From Pezicula radicicola (Eukaryota; Ascomycota; Leotiomycetes; Helotiales; Dermateaceae): a stretch of DNA of 64,000 bases. Numbering within the stretch: the stretch's first letter is position 1; each line of letters begins with the position of its first letter. The translations under genes were made by a program, and so were the position numbers. This document shows, in pieces, positions 43,474 through 54,261 of this stretch. The stretch covers positions 186,001-250,000 of the forward strand of contig PDUO01000009.1 of NCBI GenBank assembly GCA_003008705.1, given 5' to 3'. The notes under the pieces are model-generated. The model saw only the letters and a list, made by a program, of their open reading frames with translations. It made no database searches and was not told the DNA's origin.

Positions 43474-44602
43474 TTAATTTGATCTTGCCCTCGTATTTCC
43501 CTCATTCTTCATCCTTTCCTCATCAATTGCCTGCTCGACCATGCTTAAATAACGTTGAACTACCTTGAGGTGGTTCTCCTTCTCATCTATTGTGAAATTC
43601 TTGATCTGATCGCTTGTGTAGGTGATCAACGTACAACGGGACTCGGGGATTGTAAGGATTTGGGAACCAGTTGAGACATTTCCTATATCATTTGAATTAG
43701 AAAATTAGTCTGTAAGCCCATAATAGATTGGTATACTGACCTTTTTGTTTCTCCTGTAGACTGTCTCTTGAGGCCAATTCATTAACTGATGCCTTGTCCT
43801 CGTTAGCTTTTGGAGTCAAAGGACGAGATTCCTCATGAGGTTCGTAATCGGCTCGGAGAAAGCTGCGTAGGTACATTAGTCAAGATTTGATACATCGGCG
43901 TGGCAGGGAGAGGGAGGAGAACTGATATGTATGTACTTACTCTAAACGGGTTGTTGCTCTGCCGGCTCGAAGAACTTCAAGCTTGATATGCTTCTTGCTT
44001 TTAGACGAGGATGAGGATGGCGAGCTGCAATAGTAATCGCAAATTTGCTGTACCGTAGTCTTGATCTCGTACGAGTACTCCCACGCACCTCCTCTCGGCA
44101 GCGGAGGTGAGAATTTCACGCCCGTAGTCGCGTCGACATTCTCGTCAGTAAAACAGAGGATGAGAGAGTTTGTTGGCTTGTCCTTTTTCACCGCGAGGGC
44201 ATAAGGACAAAAGGCGTTGTTTACAGTTGTGACAAAGCCGAGAAAACAGTATCCTGGATAATCCTTATCGAGCTGAAGTATGATATCCAAGTGGCGTAAG
44301 GGTGTCCAGAGCAACTGCCGGCCAAGTGGAATTTGGATAGGCGCTTTGAGAATCGTGGAATCGAAAGCACTGATGGAGGCGCTGTTGGTGAAGTCCGTGT
44401 CGCGAAGAAGTCGGTAGACCTTAGAGATAGGAAAGGGTCCCTGCCACCAGTGTTCATTGTCGTCGTTGTCACTGTCGCTTGATTCAGAAGAAGTGTTGGA
44501 CATTTTGCGCACAAGTAGATGATGCTGAACTCGAGCGTTGTTGTTGAGTTGAACAGAGGAAGGCATGCTTGAGCGTTGGGTGTACGTCGGTCTGAACATC
44601 AA
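43474..44602 (-). CDS. Unrecognised 330-residue protein
   Basis: Three minus-strand exons, 44602-43941, 43862-43741 and 43682-43474, joined by canonical introns with consistent phases; 330 residues. An internal Met in MSNTSSESSDSD (near residue 34) is an alternative start. After a Ser/Asp-rich N-terminus there is a compact, probably folded region with WWQGPFPISKVYRLLRD, LGRQLLWTPLRHLDIILQL, GYCFLGFVTTVNNAFCPYAL and SLILCFTDENVDATTG, then a polyserine patch and a charged C-terminal part ending in a helix (HLKVVQRYLSMVEQAIDEE). No domain is recognised, and no signal peptide or membrane helix is present. Its open exons and good splice sites suggest a live gene; function is unknown. Confidence 0.65.
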
Positions 44603-45007
44603 AGAGAACGCACAGGAATTTCTAAGATTAACAAATTCACCTAAAGTACCTGATATTTAGACATTTACTAACAAGTTGATAAATCGCTTAATTCATGAAT
44701 CTGCTCCTGAATCCATAAATTGAGGCAAATTAATTTACTTGAGCTGAGCAGCTTGGGTTAAGTGACTTTACGCTTTAGTATCACACTTCTTTTGAACAAT
44801 TCACTTTGGGTAACTAACTTGAGGATTTCACTTAGCTTGAGTGCCTAACTATCCACAGTTCAGCAAGGGATACATGAAATTAAGCGATTGATGAGCTCGT
44901 CTGCACAACACTAAGACTTATACAAACCACAATCGCAAAATTTAGCAGCGTTACTTATCCAGCACAATTGCACTAGCAATAACCAACGAATATTCTTCCC
45001 AAGGTTC
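44603..45007. other. Intergenic region dense in the TTGAGTGA/AAGTGACTT-type motif
   Basis: Within about 140 bases (44.70-44.85 kb) ATTTACTTGAGCTGAG, GGGTTAAGTGACTTTACG, GGGTAACTAACTTGAGG and CACTTAGCTTGAGTGCC occur. They look like diverged relatives of the 10.8-kb minisatellite unit. No gene is present. Confidence 0.45.
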
Positions 45008-46000
45008 TTACTTTAGGTTTTCCAGATCCGGTGTCGCCTTAGGTCCACCGCGTTCTCTGCATGAGTCCTCCGCACCGCTGGCCTTCCACGCACTGATAAT
45101 TAGTCCAGCAATACTGTCCATACCCACCCCCTTCTTTACCTGTGCAAAGATAGTAGGACCTCCCTCGCGCATCTTCCTCGCATCTCTATCCATCACATGC
45201 AAGTCAGCCCCCACAATCTCGGCCAGATCAGTCTTGTTAACAATCAGTAAATCACTCTGCGTGATTCCCGGTCCACCTTTTCTTGGGATCTTGTCACCGC
45301 CGCTAACATCGATGACATAGATGATGAAGTCTGCTAGCTCCCGAGAGTAGTTTGCTGCTAGGTTGTCACCGCCGGACTCGATAAGTAAAATGTCTGTTTC
45401 GAATTCCCGGTGTAGGTCTTCTAGCGCGGCCAAGTTGGCTGAGATGTCTTCTCGAACGGCGGCATGTGGACATCCTCCGGTTTCGATTGCGCGGATCCGT
45501 GATGCTGGAAGTGCTTTGTGCTTTGTGAGGAACTCGGCGTCTTCCCGCGTGAAGATATCGTTAGTTACGGCGGCGATGGAGTACTTTTCTCGAAGAGCGA
45601 GACAGAGTGCTAGCATCAGCGCAGTCTTTCCGGATCCAACTGGTCTAGCAAGCTGTTAGTAAAGCGACTTAGAGCCATTGTACACGTCTCAGGTAATATG
45701 AAAAGTAAATGATGAGAAGAAAGGACTCTGATGGAGGGGTAGCTGCACGTGATTGACCCCGCCATTGCGAGATGCAGGTGGAAAGATGCAAGAAAGAGGG
45801 CCTCTAAGATGAGGATATACATACCCTCCAATGCCCACCGTAAAAGCGCGTTCTGACCAATCTCTTCCCGCTATGATTGGCATTTCCCGGTCAAGATAGC
45901 TACCAGGACCGTCAAGGACCTCATGGCTGTGGCCGTGGTCGGCAGCTGTGTGGTCATGTGTGTGAAGAGGGCCTCCGTTGTGGGAATGGAGGTGAGCCAT
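45008..46000 (-). CDS. ureG: UreG, urease accessory GTPase
   Basis: Nickel-delivery GTPase needed to load the urease active site, so required for growth on urea. Minus-strand exons 46000-45825 and 45644-45008; 270 residues. The N-terminal 40 residues are His-rich ([17 protein letters not shown]), a metal-binding extension typical of fungal and plant UreG. The intron splits the P-loop GPVGSGKT (about residues 59-66); splicing GG to A restores it exactly. Also present are [13 protein letters not shown], the CPH nickel motif in [47 protein letters not shown] and the base-recognition NKTD (IVNKTDLAE). Every hallmark is intact. GATA-factor sites lie just upstream. Confidence 0.96.
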
Positions 46001-46448
46001 GGTGAACCCAAAGTCGGAGTGAAGCGCCGAGGGATTTGTTAGTTGAAGGAACGTGTATCTTCACAAGAATAGAGAAATATTTGGTGCTGATGAGGTGTCT
46101 TTATCGAGCTGAACTCTTCCGGGGTGGCAGTCAAATCTTATCGATAAAATAAAGTAGCCTCATCCATTGGCTGAAGTCCTCAAAGTGGGGCCGCCGTCAC
46201 CCAAGAAGCCAAGTTCCTCTTGGTCAACATGTATATCTTCATCTTCATCTTCTCTGCTTCCTTTCCTTTACAACAACTGCGGCCTTGTCGGTCAATCAAA
46301 ATGGAACAATTTCTCCTTAATCATTCTCATCGTTGTCGTGAAGGTTGTAGCCTCTAGGAGTACCTCGCTCTCGCTCTCGCTTTCGTCTTCCTCTTTCTCA
46401 AGGTCTTGATGCCCGACCAAGGTCCTGTTTTCTTCGCTTCTTTCTCTC
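46001..46448. other. ureG promoter and 3' flank of the OTU relic
   Basis: Contains the GATA sites listed separately. The C/T-rich part at 46.2-46.4 kb is simple-sequence-like and keeps a meaningless frame open. Confidence 0.45.
46101..46147. promoter_or_regulatory. ureG: GATA (AreA/Nit2-type) sites upstream of ureG
   Basis: TTATCG at 46101 and the palindrome TTATCGATAA at 46138-46147 give three HGATAR matches within 47 bases, 100-150 bases upstream of the ureG start. AreA/Nit2 GATA factors activate urea-use genes in fungi when preferred nitrogen is lacking, and they act best on paired sites. The sites are seen; the regulation is inferred. Confidence 0.45.
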
Positions 46449-47330
46449 TTAATAGTTCGTTGCTGCATCACGCTCTGCTATAGTCAGAAATTGTGCCAAA
46501 GGCTCTGCGCCATCAGCTGCCCTAATCGTGGACATGCCTAGGAATGGATCTGGAATATTAGGCACTTCTACATCCCCAGCTGGCCTTACATCACGAGGTG
46601 GCAGGTTTGGCATCGTAGCATCGAAATTGCGACCCCCAAGTACACACTCAATCTCCCATTGAGGTGCACGGTGCTGCACGGTGCTGCACGTCAATCCATG
46701 TGTGGTTTCCGGGCCCCGGCGGCACTGGTAGATCTGGATGTCATGGCATGGGATCGACACAGTCACGATTATCATCATTGATCCCCTGAAAATCGAATCT
46801 ACCGCGCCGCCACGCAGGAGCTCGAGGAACCACACTTGTGCTTGATGCCGAGAATCTAGTTTTCGAGAAGCCCGCACTAAGATGAGCAATCATGGCATTG
46901 GTCTTGCAAAACTGGAATATCTGAGTCGCATCACGCCTACCTCATCCTTGAGTCCTTTCCCATTGCACCATTGTGAGCCCAAACTCTATAACCTCGACAT
47001 CAAAGTAATCCGCAATAACCTGATTCAAGCCAAGCCTATACGGTGGACGGTGTATTGGTCGACCTGAATCAGGTCGGTTTTTGTGGAAACATCTCACGAG
47101 GCTTGTTTCACCCCAGGTCCCTGAACATTGTTTTGATTCCTCTTCAAGATGCACATACATGCGATAGCGTGGATGTGTCGGAGTCCCCAATACATGCATG
47201 AGGTATCGGCGGATATTGGCTTTCACTGTGCCAAATGGCGCCAGTCGTTAAACAACGCTTAGCTGATCGTGTACTGTACCAGTGGCAATTACCATCACCT
47301 ACGCTTGTTCTAGCCTCTAAAACTTGCACC
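46449..47330 (-). pseudogene. Decayed OTU-like cysteine protease (deubiquitinase-type) sequence
   Basis: Minus-strand segments in different frames line up in OTU order. First VQVLEARTSVGDGNCHWYS (about 47329-47270) with the catalytic-type GDGNC; then TVKANIRRYLMHVL, a tryptophan-glycine pair and VIADYFDVEVIEF (47240-46970); then WEIECVLGGRNFDATMP (about 46600-46650), where the OTU His-Phe-Asp signature has Asn instead of the catalytic His. The first and second parts are in different frames with no intron signals between them, and the join to the third is not clean. The His replacement and frame breaks argue for a dead copy, although unusual introns are not fully excluded. OTU assignment rests on motif order only. 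Confidence 0.4.
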
Positions 47331-47453
47331 GGTTCTGGACCTACAACTCCCAGTTACTAAGAAGAGGGAACTCAGCTTGTTTCTATATAGAAAAAGGTTT
47401 ACCTTGTGATCAGTGGCTATAGGCTCGCCGATACAGATGAGCTATTCAACCCC

Positions 47454-48059
47454 CTATTCATTTAAGAAATTAGCTGAACTTGTCTCGAGTTTACTTACAA
47501 GATTTCCTATAGGACTGATATTATAGTCTGGAAGATCAGGTCGCTCTTGCATCCATCCTTCCAATGCTTCCCGTTTTCCGAGGAACAGTTCCCTCACAGT
47601 TGGTCTCGGCAATGGTCTTCTTGTCTGTGCAGCAAAGCCGGCCTTTGCTACATACGCTGTGAGATTTGAGTAGTTTATTGGACCTTGAAGAGTCGCCCAA
47701 GCGGGTGCGCCAATTTCTCTGTTATTTTCAGTAATTACCATAGGTCTCTTCTGACTTTTAACCTCCAGAAAGTAATTTTGGTAATTTCCTTCTGTTTGGA
47801 TAGCGCTTATCACTTTCTTAACAGCAGTCTTTGCGCTAGTTCGTAGAATTTTATGGCCCAGAAATTTATATGGCCATATTCTTATAAACATAGTGTTTAC
47901 ATGTTCCCTGAAATCTTCTTCGTTAGGCAATTGCGGATTTGGTCTATCTTCAGTGGCGTGTAGGTCGATGATCTGATAGGAGAATTGTACACGCCCGTGA
48001 GAAGAGGTACATTTATAGATGCGATCAATCTCTGCTTTGTGTATTAGATTGATGCCCAT
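47454..48059 (-). CDS. Unrecognised protein, possibly the 5' part of a larger gene
   Basis: An open frame of 201 codons starting MGINLIHKAEIDRIYKC. After about residue 186 (ISPIGNL) a strong donor GTAAGT occurs, so the last 15 residues may be intron read-through and the gene may continue downstream on the minus strand towards the OTU-like relic. No domain is recognised; the sequence is of ordinary globular composition (FIRIWPYKFLGHKILRTS, GPINYSNLTAYVAKAGF, PRPTVRELFLGKREALEGW). Together the two could be remnants of one multi-exon gene; no continuous frame supports that at present. Confidence 0.4.
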   Translation of the reverse strand: MGINLIHKAEIDRIYKCTSSHGRVQFSYQIIDLHATEDRPNPQLPNEEDFREHVNTMFIRIWPYKFLGHKILRTSAKTAVKKVISAIQTEGNYQNYFLEVKSQKRPMVITENNREIGAPAWATLQGPINYSNLTAYVAKAGFAAQTRRPLPRPTVRELFLGKREALEGWMQERPDLPDYNISPIGNLVSKLETSSANFLNE

Positions 48060-50260
48060 TTGAATTATGGGAAGAATAAGTATACTCTGGGTTTACCATG
48101 CATTTACTGTGTATACATGATATGAGTGAAGAAGTCTTCTTTTTTCTTGTGATGGTAGGTCCATATCCGGCATATTGAAAATTTGATCACAAAACGACTT
48201 TGTTATGCTGTGTTAAAAAGAGCTAGAATCTCTTTCGCTAGCTTAACAAAGAATATAAAATGAAAGATAGCGTGAAAGCGTGGTTCTGAGAGACTGTAGC
48301 AGCAGCAGAAGAGTGCACTAGCGCTTTTCAGAAGTCATTCCGTCTTTCCATAGGCACTGTCAGCCAGGCCTTCAGTGTCAAATTCATTTACTTACCCCGA
48401 GCAGTTGGCAAGAATTCTCTAAGGGAAAATGAAATGCTGAATAGCATTTAGAGATGCCATTATCCTTATCATTGCCCACAAGAAAGCGCATTTAATTTCA
48501 GCGACTCGAAAGAGGTACGCAGGGCAATGTCATATCCTCGATATTCTATTCAATTCTTAAGTCGAGATGCTCATTTAGCTACTTTAGCTTGATGATGCTT
48601 CTCTACCTAAGGTCCCAGTGTGTACTTTTAGCGAGTCTATCCCTTGCACTTAAACCACCCTTCGCCCCTTTTTCTCGCTTAGCACAGCAAGAACCTCACA
48701 GTTCCTACTGCACATAAATAGCTCTACAATCATATGGAGTGAGCCTGCGGTTGTCAGACTCTTGGGAATTAAGATCAAGTGTTGGTAGTAATTTCTCAGT
48801 TTTAATTGTTGTACCTATTGTAATAGCTATGAAATTCGATTTTAGAGTCTATTACAGAGGCTATATGGGAGCCCATATAATTCGATTTCGGAGCCCATAT
48901 AGGGGCCCATATGGGAGCCTATGTATATGACTATATAATTCGATTTTGGACCCTATATAAGAGTTTATATAGAAGCTTATATATGTAACTATAGAATTCG
49001 ATTTTAGAGCCTAAGGTAGTAATACCTTAGGTATTAAAACGTATAAGACGTATATAATATTATAAAAATATACGGATTATGTAAAAATACATGATTCTTT
49101 TTTACTAAGATTGTACTAAGATTCTAAGTTTTTCTCCCTGCCGAGTTCCGGGTGTTCCAAAGACCTTCTAGATAATTGGACGAATTCCTCGAGTTCCAGC
49201 CAAAGATGAAGCTAAAGATAGATAGACGGAGACGAAGAATTCCTTGAGCCGTTAACTCAGGTTACTTTGTGCCTATCACAATGTCTACGTCTCGGGTCAC
49301 AAGGATGCCTGGTTAGTCTGTCGCTTAGACGTACTGTCAAGTGTCAAGTGGAGCTCAAAGCTTGAATCATCTGAAAGATTATGTATGATAAGCTTTGTAG
49401 GTAAGAAGCTATGATTTGTCTACTTGTGACTGCCGAAAAATTAGGAGTGGAAGGGGAGGGGAATGGAAGGGAATAGAGTTGACAAACAACGGAGGTCGGT
49501 TACTGATTCTCGCCGACGGGTGTACAGGAAGCGAATCATCATAGAAGGGTTTACGTCAAAGCGTCACTTCTCCGCCAAAAAAACGTCTCCATCAACATCT
49601 CTCCACCCAGAACACAATACCGTATCCCCCACAACTATAAGGTAAACCAGGTTGAGGCTGTGAGGCCAACAACTTCTGCGTTTTCATATGTATATCTTGC
49701 GTCATAATTGCATGCGGGGGCTTCATGAAAGAGCTGAGCCCTCTTCAGAGAGCTGAAGAAGCTGTAGTAGATTGCCTGAGATTTGGAGTCTGATGGCCCT
49801 TTAGAAGCCCCTAGAAGTCTAGAAGCCTTTTTATCATACTTTACATGTCTTTTCCTGCACAAGAGAGCTCAAGGAGCCCTATCATAGCTCTGTCTCAGAC
49901 AAGAAAGCCATAGGATTCGTACCCCCAATGCTTGATAGAGAGCAGTTGCCAAATATCATTGGTTTGTTGTTGTCTTTACAAGGACTACGTAGTTCAATAA
50001 ACGCAACACTATTGCTGTATCGAGCTCGCACAAGGCACTTCACAAAAGAGCCCCATTCATAATCGAGTCAAGCTTTGCCAAGGCATACTTCCGATTTCGA
50101 TCTAAGATTGCCGGAACGCGTGGTAAAAGTGCTGTGATATTTCTTTTGTCTTGAAAGTGTGCCCAAGCTGGTAACTCGTCGAACTTAAATAGGACTATCC
50201 CCTCAACTCGTAAGGAGCCATTTCAGTATCTTTGCGGCATATTCGCAATAGCTAATCGTA
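48060..50260. other. AT-rich gene-poor interval with degenerate repeat
   Basis: Two kilobases without a supportable gene. It contains the ATTCGATTT-based degenerate repeat at 48.83-49.02 kb. Short frames at 49463-49645 and 49635-49862 have no recognisable content. The last 100 bases form the tyrosinase promoter. Confidence 0.45.
48830..49016. repeat. Degenerate tandem repeat built on ATTCGATTTTAGAGCCTA
   Basis: ATTCGATTT recurs four times at roughly 48834, 48881, 48939 and 48996, each followed by (T/C)GGA or TAGA and a run of CCTATATA/CCCATATA-type words. Spacing is about 47-58 bases. The copies are diverged by A/T substitutions and length changes, as in an old minisatellite or the remains of a mutated repeat element. 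Confidence 0.7.
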
Positions 50261-51678
50261 ATGGCTAGTTCTTCTTTCCTCGTTCTTATTCTTCTTTTTG
50301 CAGTTCTTGGACAGAGTCATTATATTGCAAAGAGATTCGATAACAGTACCTCGACAAATAGCACTTGTACCCCCGAAAAAAGGGCTGCGAACGTTAGGAA
50401 AGAATGGTATTTGTGACTGTTGATCTCAATTTTAATTATTACTAATTCGTGTTTATAGGTCTAACTTAACACTTACCGAGCGCACAGAGTATATCGATGC
50501 TGTACTATGCTTGCAGTCCCTCCCCTCCATACTTGATGACGTACCCGGAGCTATAACCCGATTCGATGATTTTGCTGCCACACATATCAACCTGACTCTG
50601 CAGATACATTTGGACGGGCGCTTCTTGTCTTGGCATCGGCAGTTTGTCTTTTTGTATGAGACTGCGTTGAGGGAAGAGTGTGGTTTCAATGGATCTCAAC
50701 CGTAAGTCTTTTCTTCCTTTCAGAGAATATTGGGGGATGCTTATGCTTCCTAGGTACTGGAACTGGCCAATGTGGGCTGGTAACCTTTCTGGCTCGCCTT
50801 TGTTCGACGGGAGTGCGACTTCTCTCTCTGGTGATGGAGCTAAAGTCGATGATCCTCAACCTTACAGTGTTGGCAATAATGAAACACTCCCGCATGGTAC
50901 TGGAGGCGGTTGTGTGCTGGTTTGTAGACTCGATTCGTTTTTATTCCAATTTATTAGTCAAGGACTGCGACAGAGGGTTCTTTAGTCTCGGGGAATATCT
51001 CGCGTCGCCTGACTTGCATCTTACCTTTCAGGAAAATCCTTTTAGAGGGAACATTGCTAATACGGAAGTCTGAATAGTCGGGTCCTTTTATCAATCATAC
51101 TATGAACCTCGGACCCTTCGATTTCGCTCTTGCCTTCGAAAATATCTTCCCAGCAAACTGGTCAGTGTACAACCCTCACTGCTTCACCCGCGATCTAAAC
51201 GACGAAGTCGCTCTACTCTATGGAAACCGTAAGCCACTCTTCCAATGAACCATACATCCCCGCGAAAACACCCGTCTAACCACCATCTCATCCAGAAACC
51301 GCAGTAGACAACCTCCTAGCCTCCTCAACAATAATCGACTTCCAAGATAACCTCAACGGTCTAAACCTCGATCTCGGAGTCCATGGTGGCGGCCACTTCT
51401 CCATCGGAATCGGCCTTCAAGACTTCTTTGCCAGTCCCCTCGATCCAACTTTTTATCTCCATCATGGAGGTGTCGATCGAATGTGGACACTTTGGCAAGC
51501 TATGGATCCTGATAATAGACAATATGCTATTAATGGAACGGGAACGATTTTTAACCAGGATACTACACCTGAGGTTACTGTTGATACGGTGCAGGGGTGG
51601 GGGTTCTTGGGGGAGGAGAAGTTGACGGGGGAGTTGATGAGTGTTGAGGGTTTCGACTATTGTTATGAGTATCTGTGA
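50261..51678 (+). CDS. Secreted tyrosinase (type-3 copper oxidase), short form
   Basis: Copper enzyme oxidising monophenols or diphenols to quinones, used in melanin or secondary metabolite formation. Exons 50261-50406, 50459-50701, 50754-50919, 51078-51228, 51296-51678; 362 residues. An N-terminal signal peptide (MASSSFLVLILLFAVLGQS) indicates secretion. The CuA site has H91, H99 and H108 (THINLT, QIHLDGRFLSWHRQF) with PYWNWPMWAGN following; CuB has H265, H269 and the HH pair 291-292 (LGVHGGGHFSIG, PTFYLHHGGVDRMW), all ligands present. The third intron (51 kb) has a less usual GTTTGT donor. Multiple N-glycosylation sequons are visible. The protein lacks the long C-terminal masking domain of cytoplasmic fungal tyrosinases. 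No pigment or metabolite cluster surrounds it. Confidence 0.93.
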
Positions 51679-52092
51679 GGTGGTTTGATGCTTGGTGCTT
51701 TATTGGGGATTCTGTCTTTGGGGATAGGGAGGATATGGAGATGGTGTGCTTTCCTTTGTTTCAACTTTCGTGAGAGGATTTTCATCACGAGGTATTGGTA
51801 GTGTCGAACCTGGAGATTTGTAGTAATGCTTTATTTCACCATTGCAAAGCATGCCTTAATCACAGCATGAGTAGAGTAATCTAAAAAAAAAAGTTCCTTT
51901 ATTTGCAAAACCATTGGTTAGGTATGAATTGATACCTTTTCTCTTCCAAACATGATTAATTGAGCCAATTGAGTTTCTCAAGCCAAGTGGGTTGTTATAT
52001 GGTGTTCTATTTACCATGAATACAATCTGACTAATGCAAAAGCGGTCACTAATAAAAACAAGCTATACTTCACTCTCATTCAGCTAGTCTGT

Positions 52093-53555
52093 CACCAACC
52101 CATAAAACTAAATTTATCAACTTTCTAAACAAACAAGTCAAACAAGTCAAGCAACCAAGGATTTCACCTCGCCTAATCGATACTCGTAACTAACAATCCT
52201 TAGTCTCATAACTCCTTCAACAAAATGCATCAAAAAATCAAAAAAACAGCAACCTCTTTCCGCCATTCAATTGACATAATTCCCTTTCGGCATAATGTCC
52301 TTTCAAATGACAAATTCGACGTTACACATGTTCTCCAACTACGGTAACACATATAAACAGTTCGGTGTTTATGATCGAAGCTTGTACATCAGACTTGGCT
52401 TCGAAGATTTATCTCAAAGATTTACCCTCGTCTTCAAACCCGATGTGTCGCAACTTCGATATTCGACATTGCACATCTCTCCTCGGAGTAGTACGGTAAT
52501 ACCAACCCTTCTGCAAGCACCCTTGTAGATGCCGGCCGCATCCAGCGAGCCGAGTTTCCATCAAACATACACAAACATACACAAACATACACAATCGATG
52601 TACAGAGTTGTATTGACAAGGAGGAGTCTGACCAGCTCGTAAGTAAACAATCTCCTTGTAATACCCTTGGTTGCTTGACTTGACACAATTTTTTTTGGTT
52701 GTGGCTTCGGGATTCCTTAGCTTATTATGTTTTTATGTTTCACCATTTTCTTTTTTTGCTCCTGCTGTGAGCTAAAATAAGAGGCTACATACACACACCA
52801 ACCGACAATCCGCCATTTTCACCTTTAAAACCAAACCCAACACCAACCTACATAACCAAATATATTCACTTCCTAAACAAAAATCTCAAACAAGTCACGC
52901 AATCAAGGCCTTCTACCTCACTTTTCTAAAATCCACTCCCTCTAAACTAGTAACTAACAATCTATAAGTATCCGGCTTTTCTATCCTCGCCAATCACCTA
53001 GAAAGTCGCAAATTCGAAATTTCATATGTCTCTCCTATCTCCTTTAGATTACGACAAAAAAACGCATTCGACGTTGCACAAATCCCACGAATCCTCGGAT
53101 TACGGCAACAAACCTCAATCCTAGCTAGCCTTCAATGGCGGCATAGCGAACCCTAAGGTTCCATGTGCGAAGAACTGCATATGTGTACATGTATACGCAG
53201 CTCGACAAGTTTCAAGCTGCTTGCCTTATACTTGTATTCGCGATTCAAATCCGTCCTCTTTCTTAGGGTTAAGAGGACAAACAAGTCGGTTTCTATTACC
53301 TTAAACAAGTGATAGTTGACGCACCCCTAGAGGGGCCTAGTGCTTCTCACATACAACAACTTTAAACCCAAGAATTACGAGCTTGTGGGTAGTAGGGTAT
53401 TCTAAGAGAGGATTCATGAGAATTCTTTGGGGGATATCTAGGAACGCTACCCGGTCTGTGATCTAAACCTTGTAAGTAAATAATTCCCTTGTTCTTGCTT
53501 TAAGATAGATGTCCTTGATTGCCTGACTATATTTTTTTGGGTAGTAAAATAACTA
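52093..53555. repeat. Diverged tandem duplication of a roughly 0.6-0.7 kb unit
   Basis: Two segments, about 52093-52710 and 52830-53550, share ordered landmarks. These are CTAAACAAAC...CAAACAAGTCA, then GTAACTAACAATC, then an ATG followed by ATTCGACGTT(A/G)CAC and TACGG(T/C)AACA, then GTAAGTAAA(C/T)AAT, and finally a T-run followed by a G-rich word. Between landmarks the copies differ by many substitutions and indels, so the duplication is old. The unit is not a recognised transposon and has no terminal repeats that I could see. Confidence 0.6.
52562..52595. repeat. 10-bp tandem array
   Basis: ACAAACATAC occurs about three times in a row. Short and simple; probably replication slippage inside the first copy of the duplicated unit. 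Confidence 0.8.
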
Positions 53556-54261
53556 TGTTACTCCTTCCTTTTTAGAATCGAATTAGATTAGAACATAGTG
53601 AAAATGTGTACAGGTAGCTAGCTACACTACCTTGCTCGGCTCGCTTAACAATTCTATAGCGGTTATACTTCCATCCAAGCTACTCTACTTAATCAATCTA
53701 CTATCAAACACTAATATATTTCGAAAAATTTTAACCTACAGAGAAAAATCGTTCTTCTAAACCTATCTATCTAAAACCCTTCAACTCCAAATCCATCCTT
53801 CGGAAATAATAGCCAAAACAGCCAACAAGCAAGGATCCTCGCGCGAGGTCCGTCGTCTTCGCTGATTGGTTCGCACTAGCTTCGTCCTCGCCCTCGCGCC
53901 GCTTACCAAAAAGGGAAAGCGGCACGAAGCTGACATCTGCGAGGCTACGAGCCTTAACTCCTTTACCATTTGTATACTACGTACAATTTCTAAAACTTGG
54001 AGGATTCTTAACTCCTTTAGTTCCCTGTATTGACATAATTTTCTATGTTTTACTTGAGTGAATTGTAACTTGGGTTTGAGTGAGATTTTTCTATAAAGAC
54101 TAAGTGATCACCCCCCTCTAGATTCTCATCATCAACCAAGTATCAACAATTTCAAAGCTCCTTTCGCAACAATTAGAAAGCTTTTATAAAACTCATCTCA
54201 AATTCAAAGTTAAAAAAAACACTCTAGCAAAATTATCTCACTCATCCAGTACCTCCACAAA

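Larger units (their letters stand above)
51679..54261. other. AT-rich interval with an old tandem duplication
   Basis: No supportable gene between the tyrosinase and the cupin gene. It contains the diverged duplication listed separately and a 10-bp microsatellite-like array near 52560. The segment near 54040-54090 carries ACTTGAGTGAATTGTAACTT and GGGTTTGAGTGAG, again of the dispersed motif type. Confidence 0.45.

Noticed and set aside
41300..44860. A CRISPR-like or spaced repeat array around 41-45 kb
   Set aside because: The related words are irregularly spaced, degenerate and in both orientations; there is no array, and the genome is eukaryotic.
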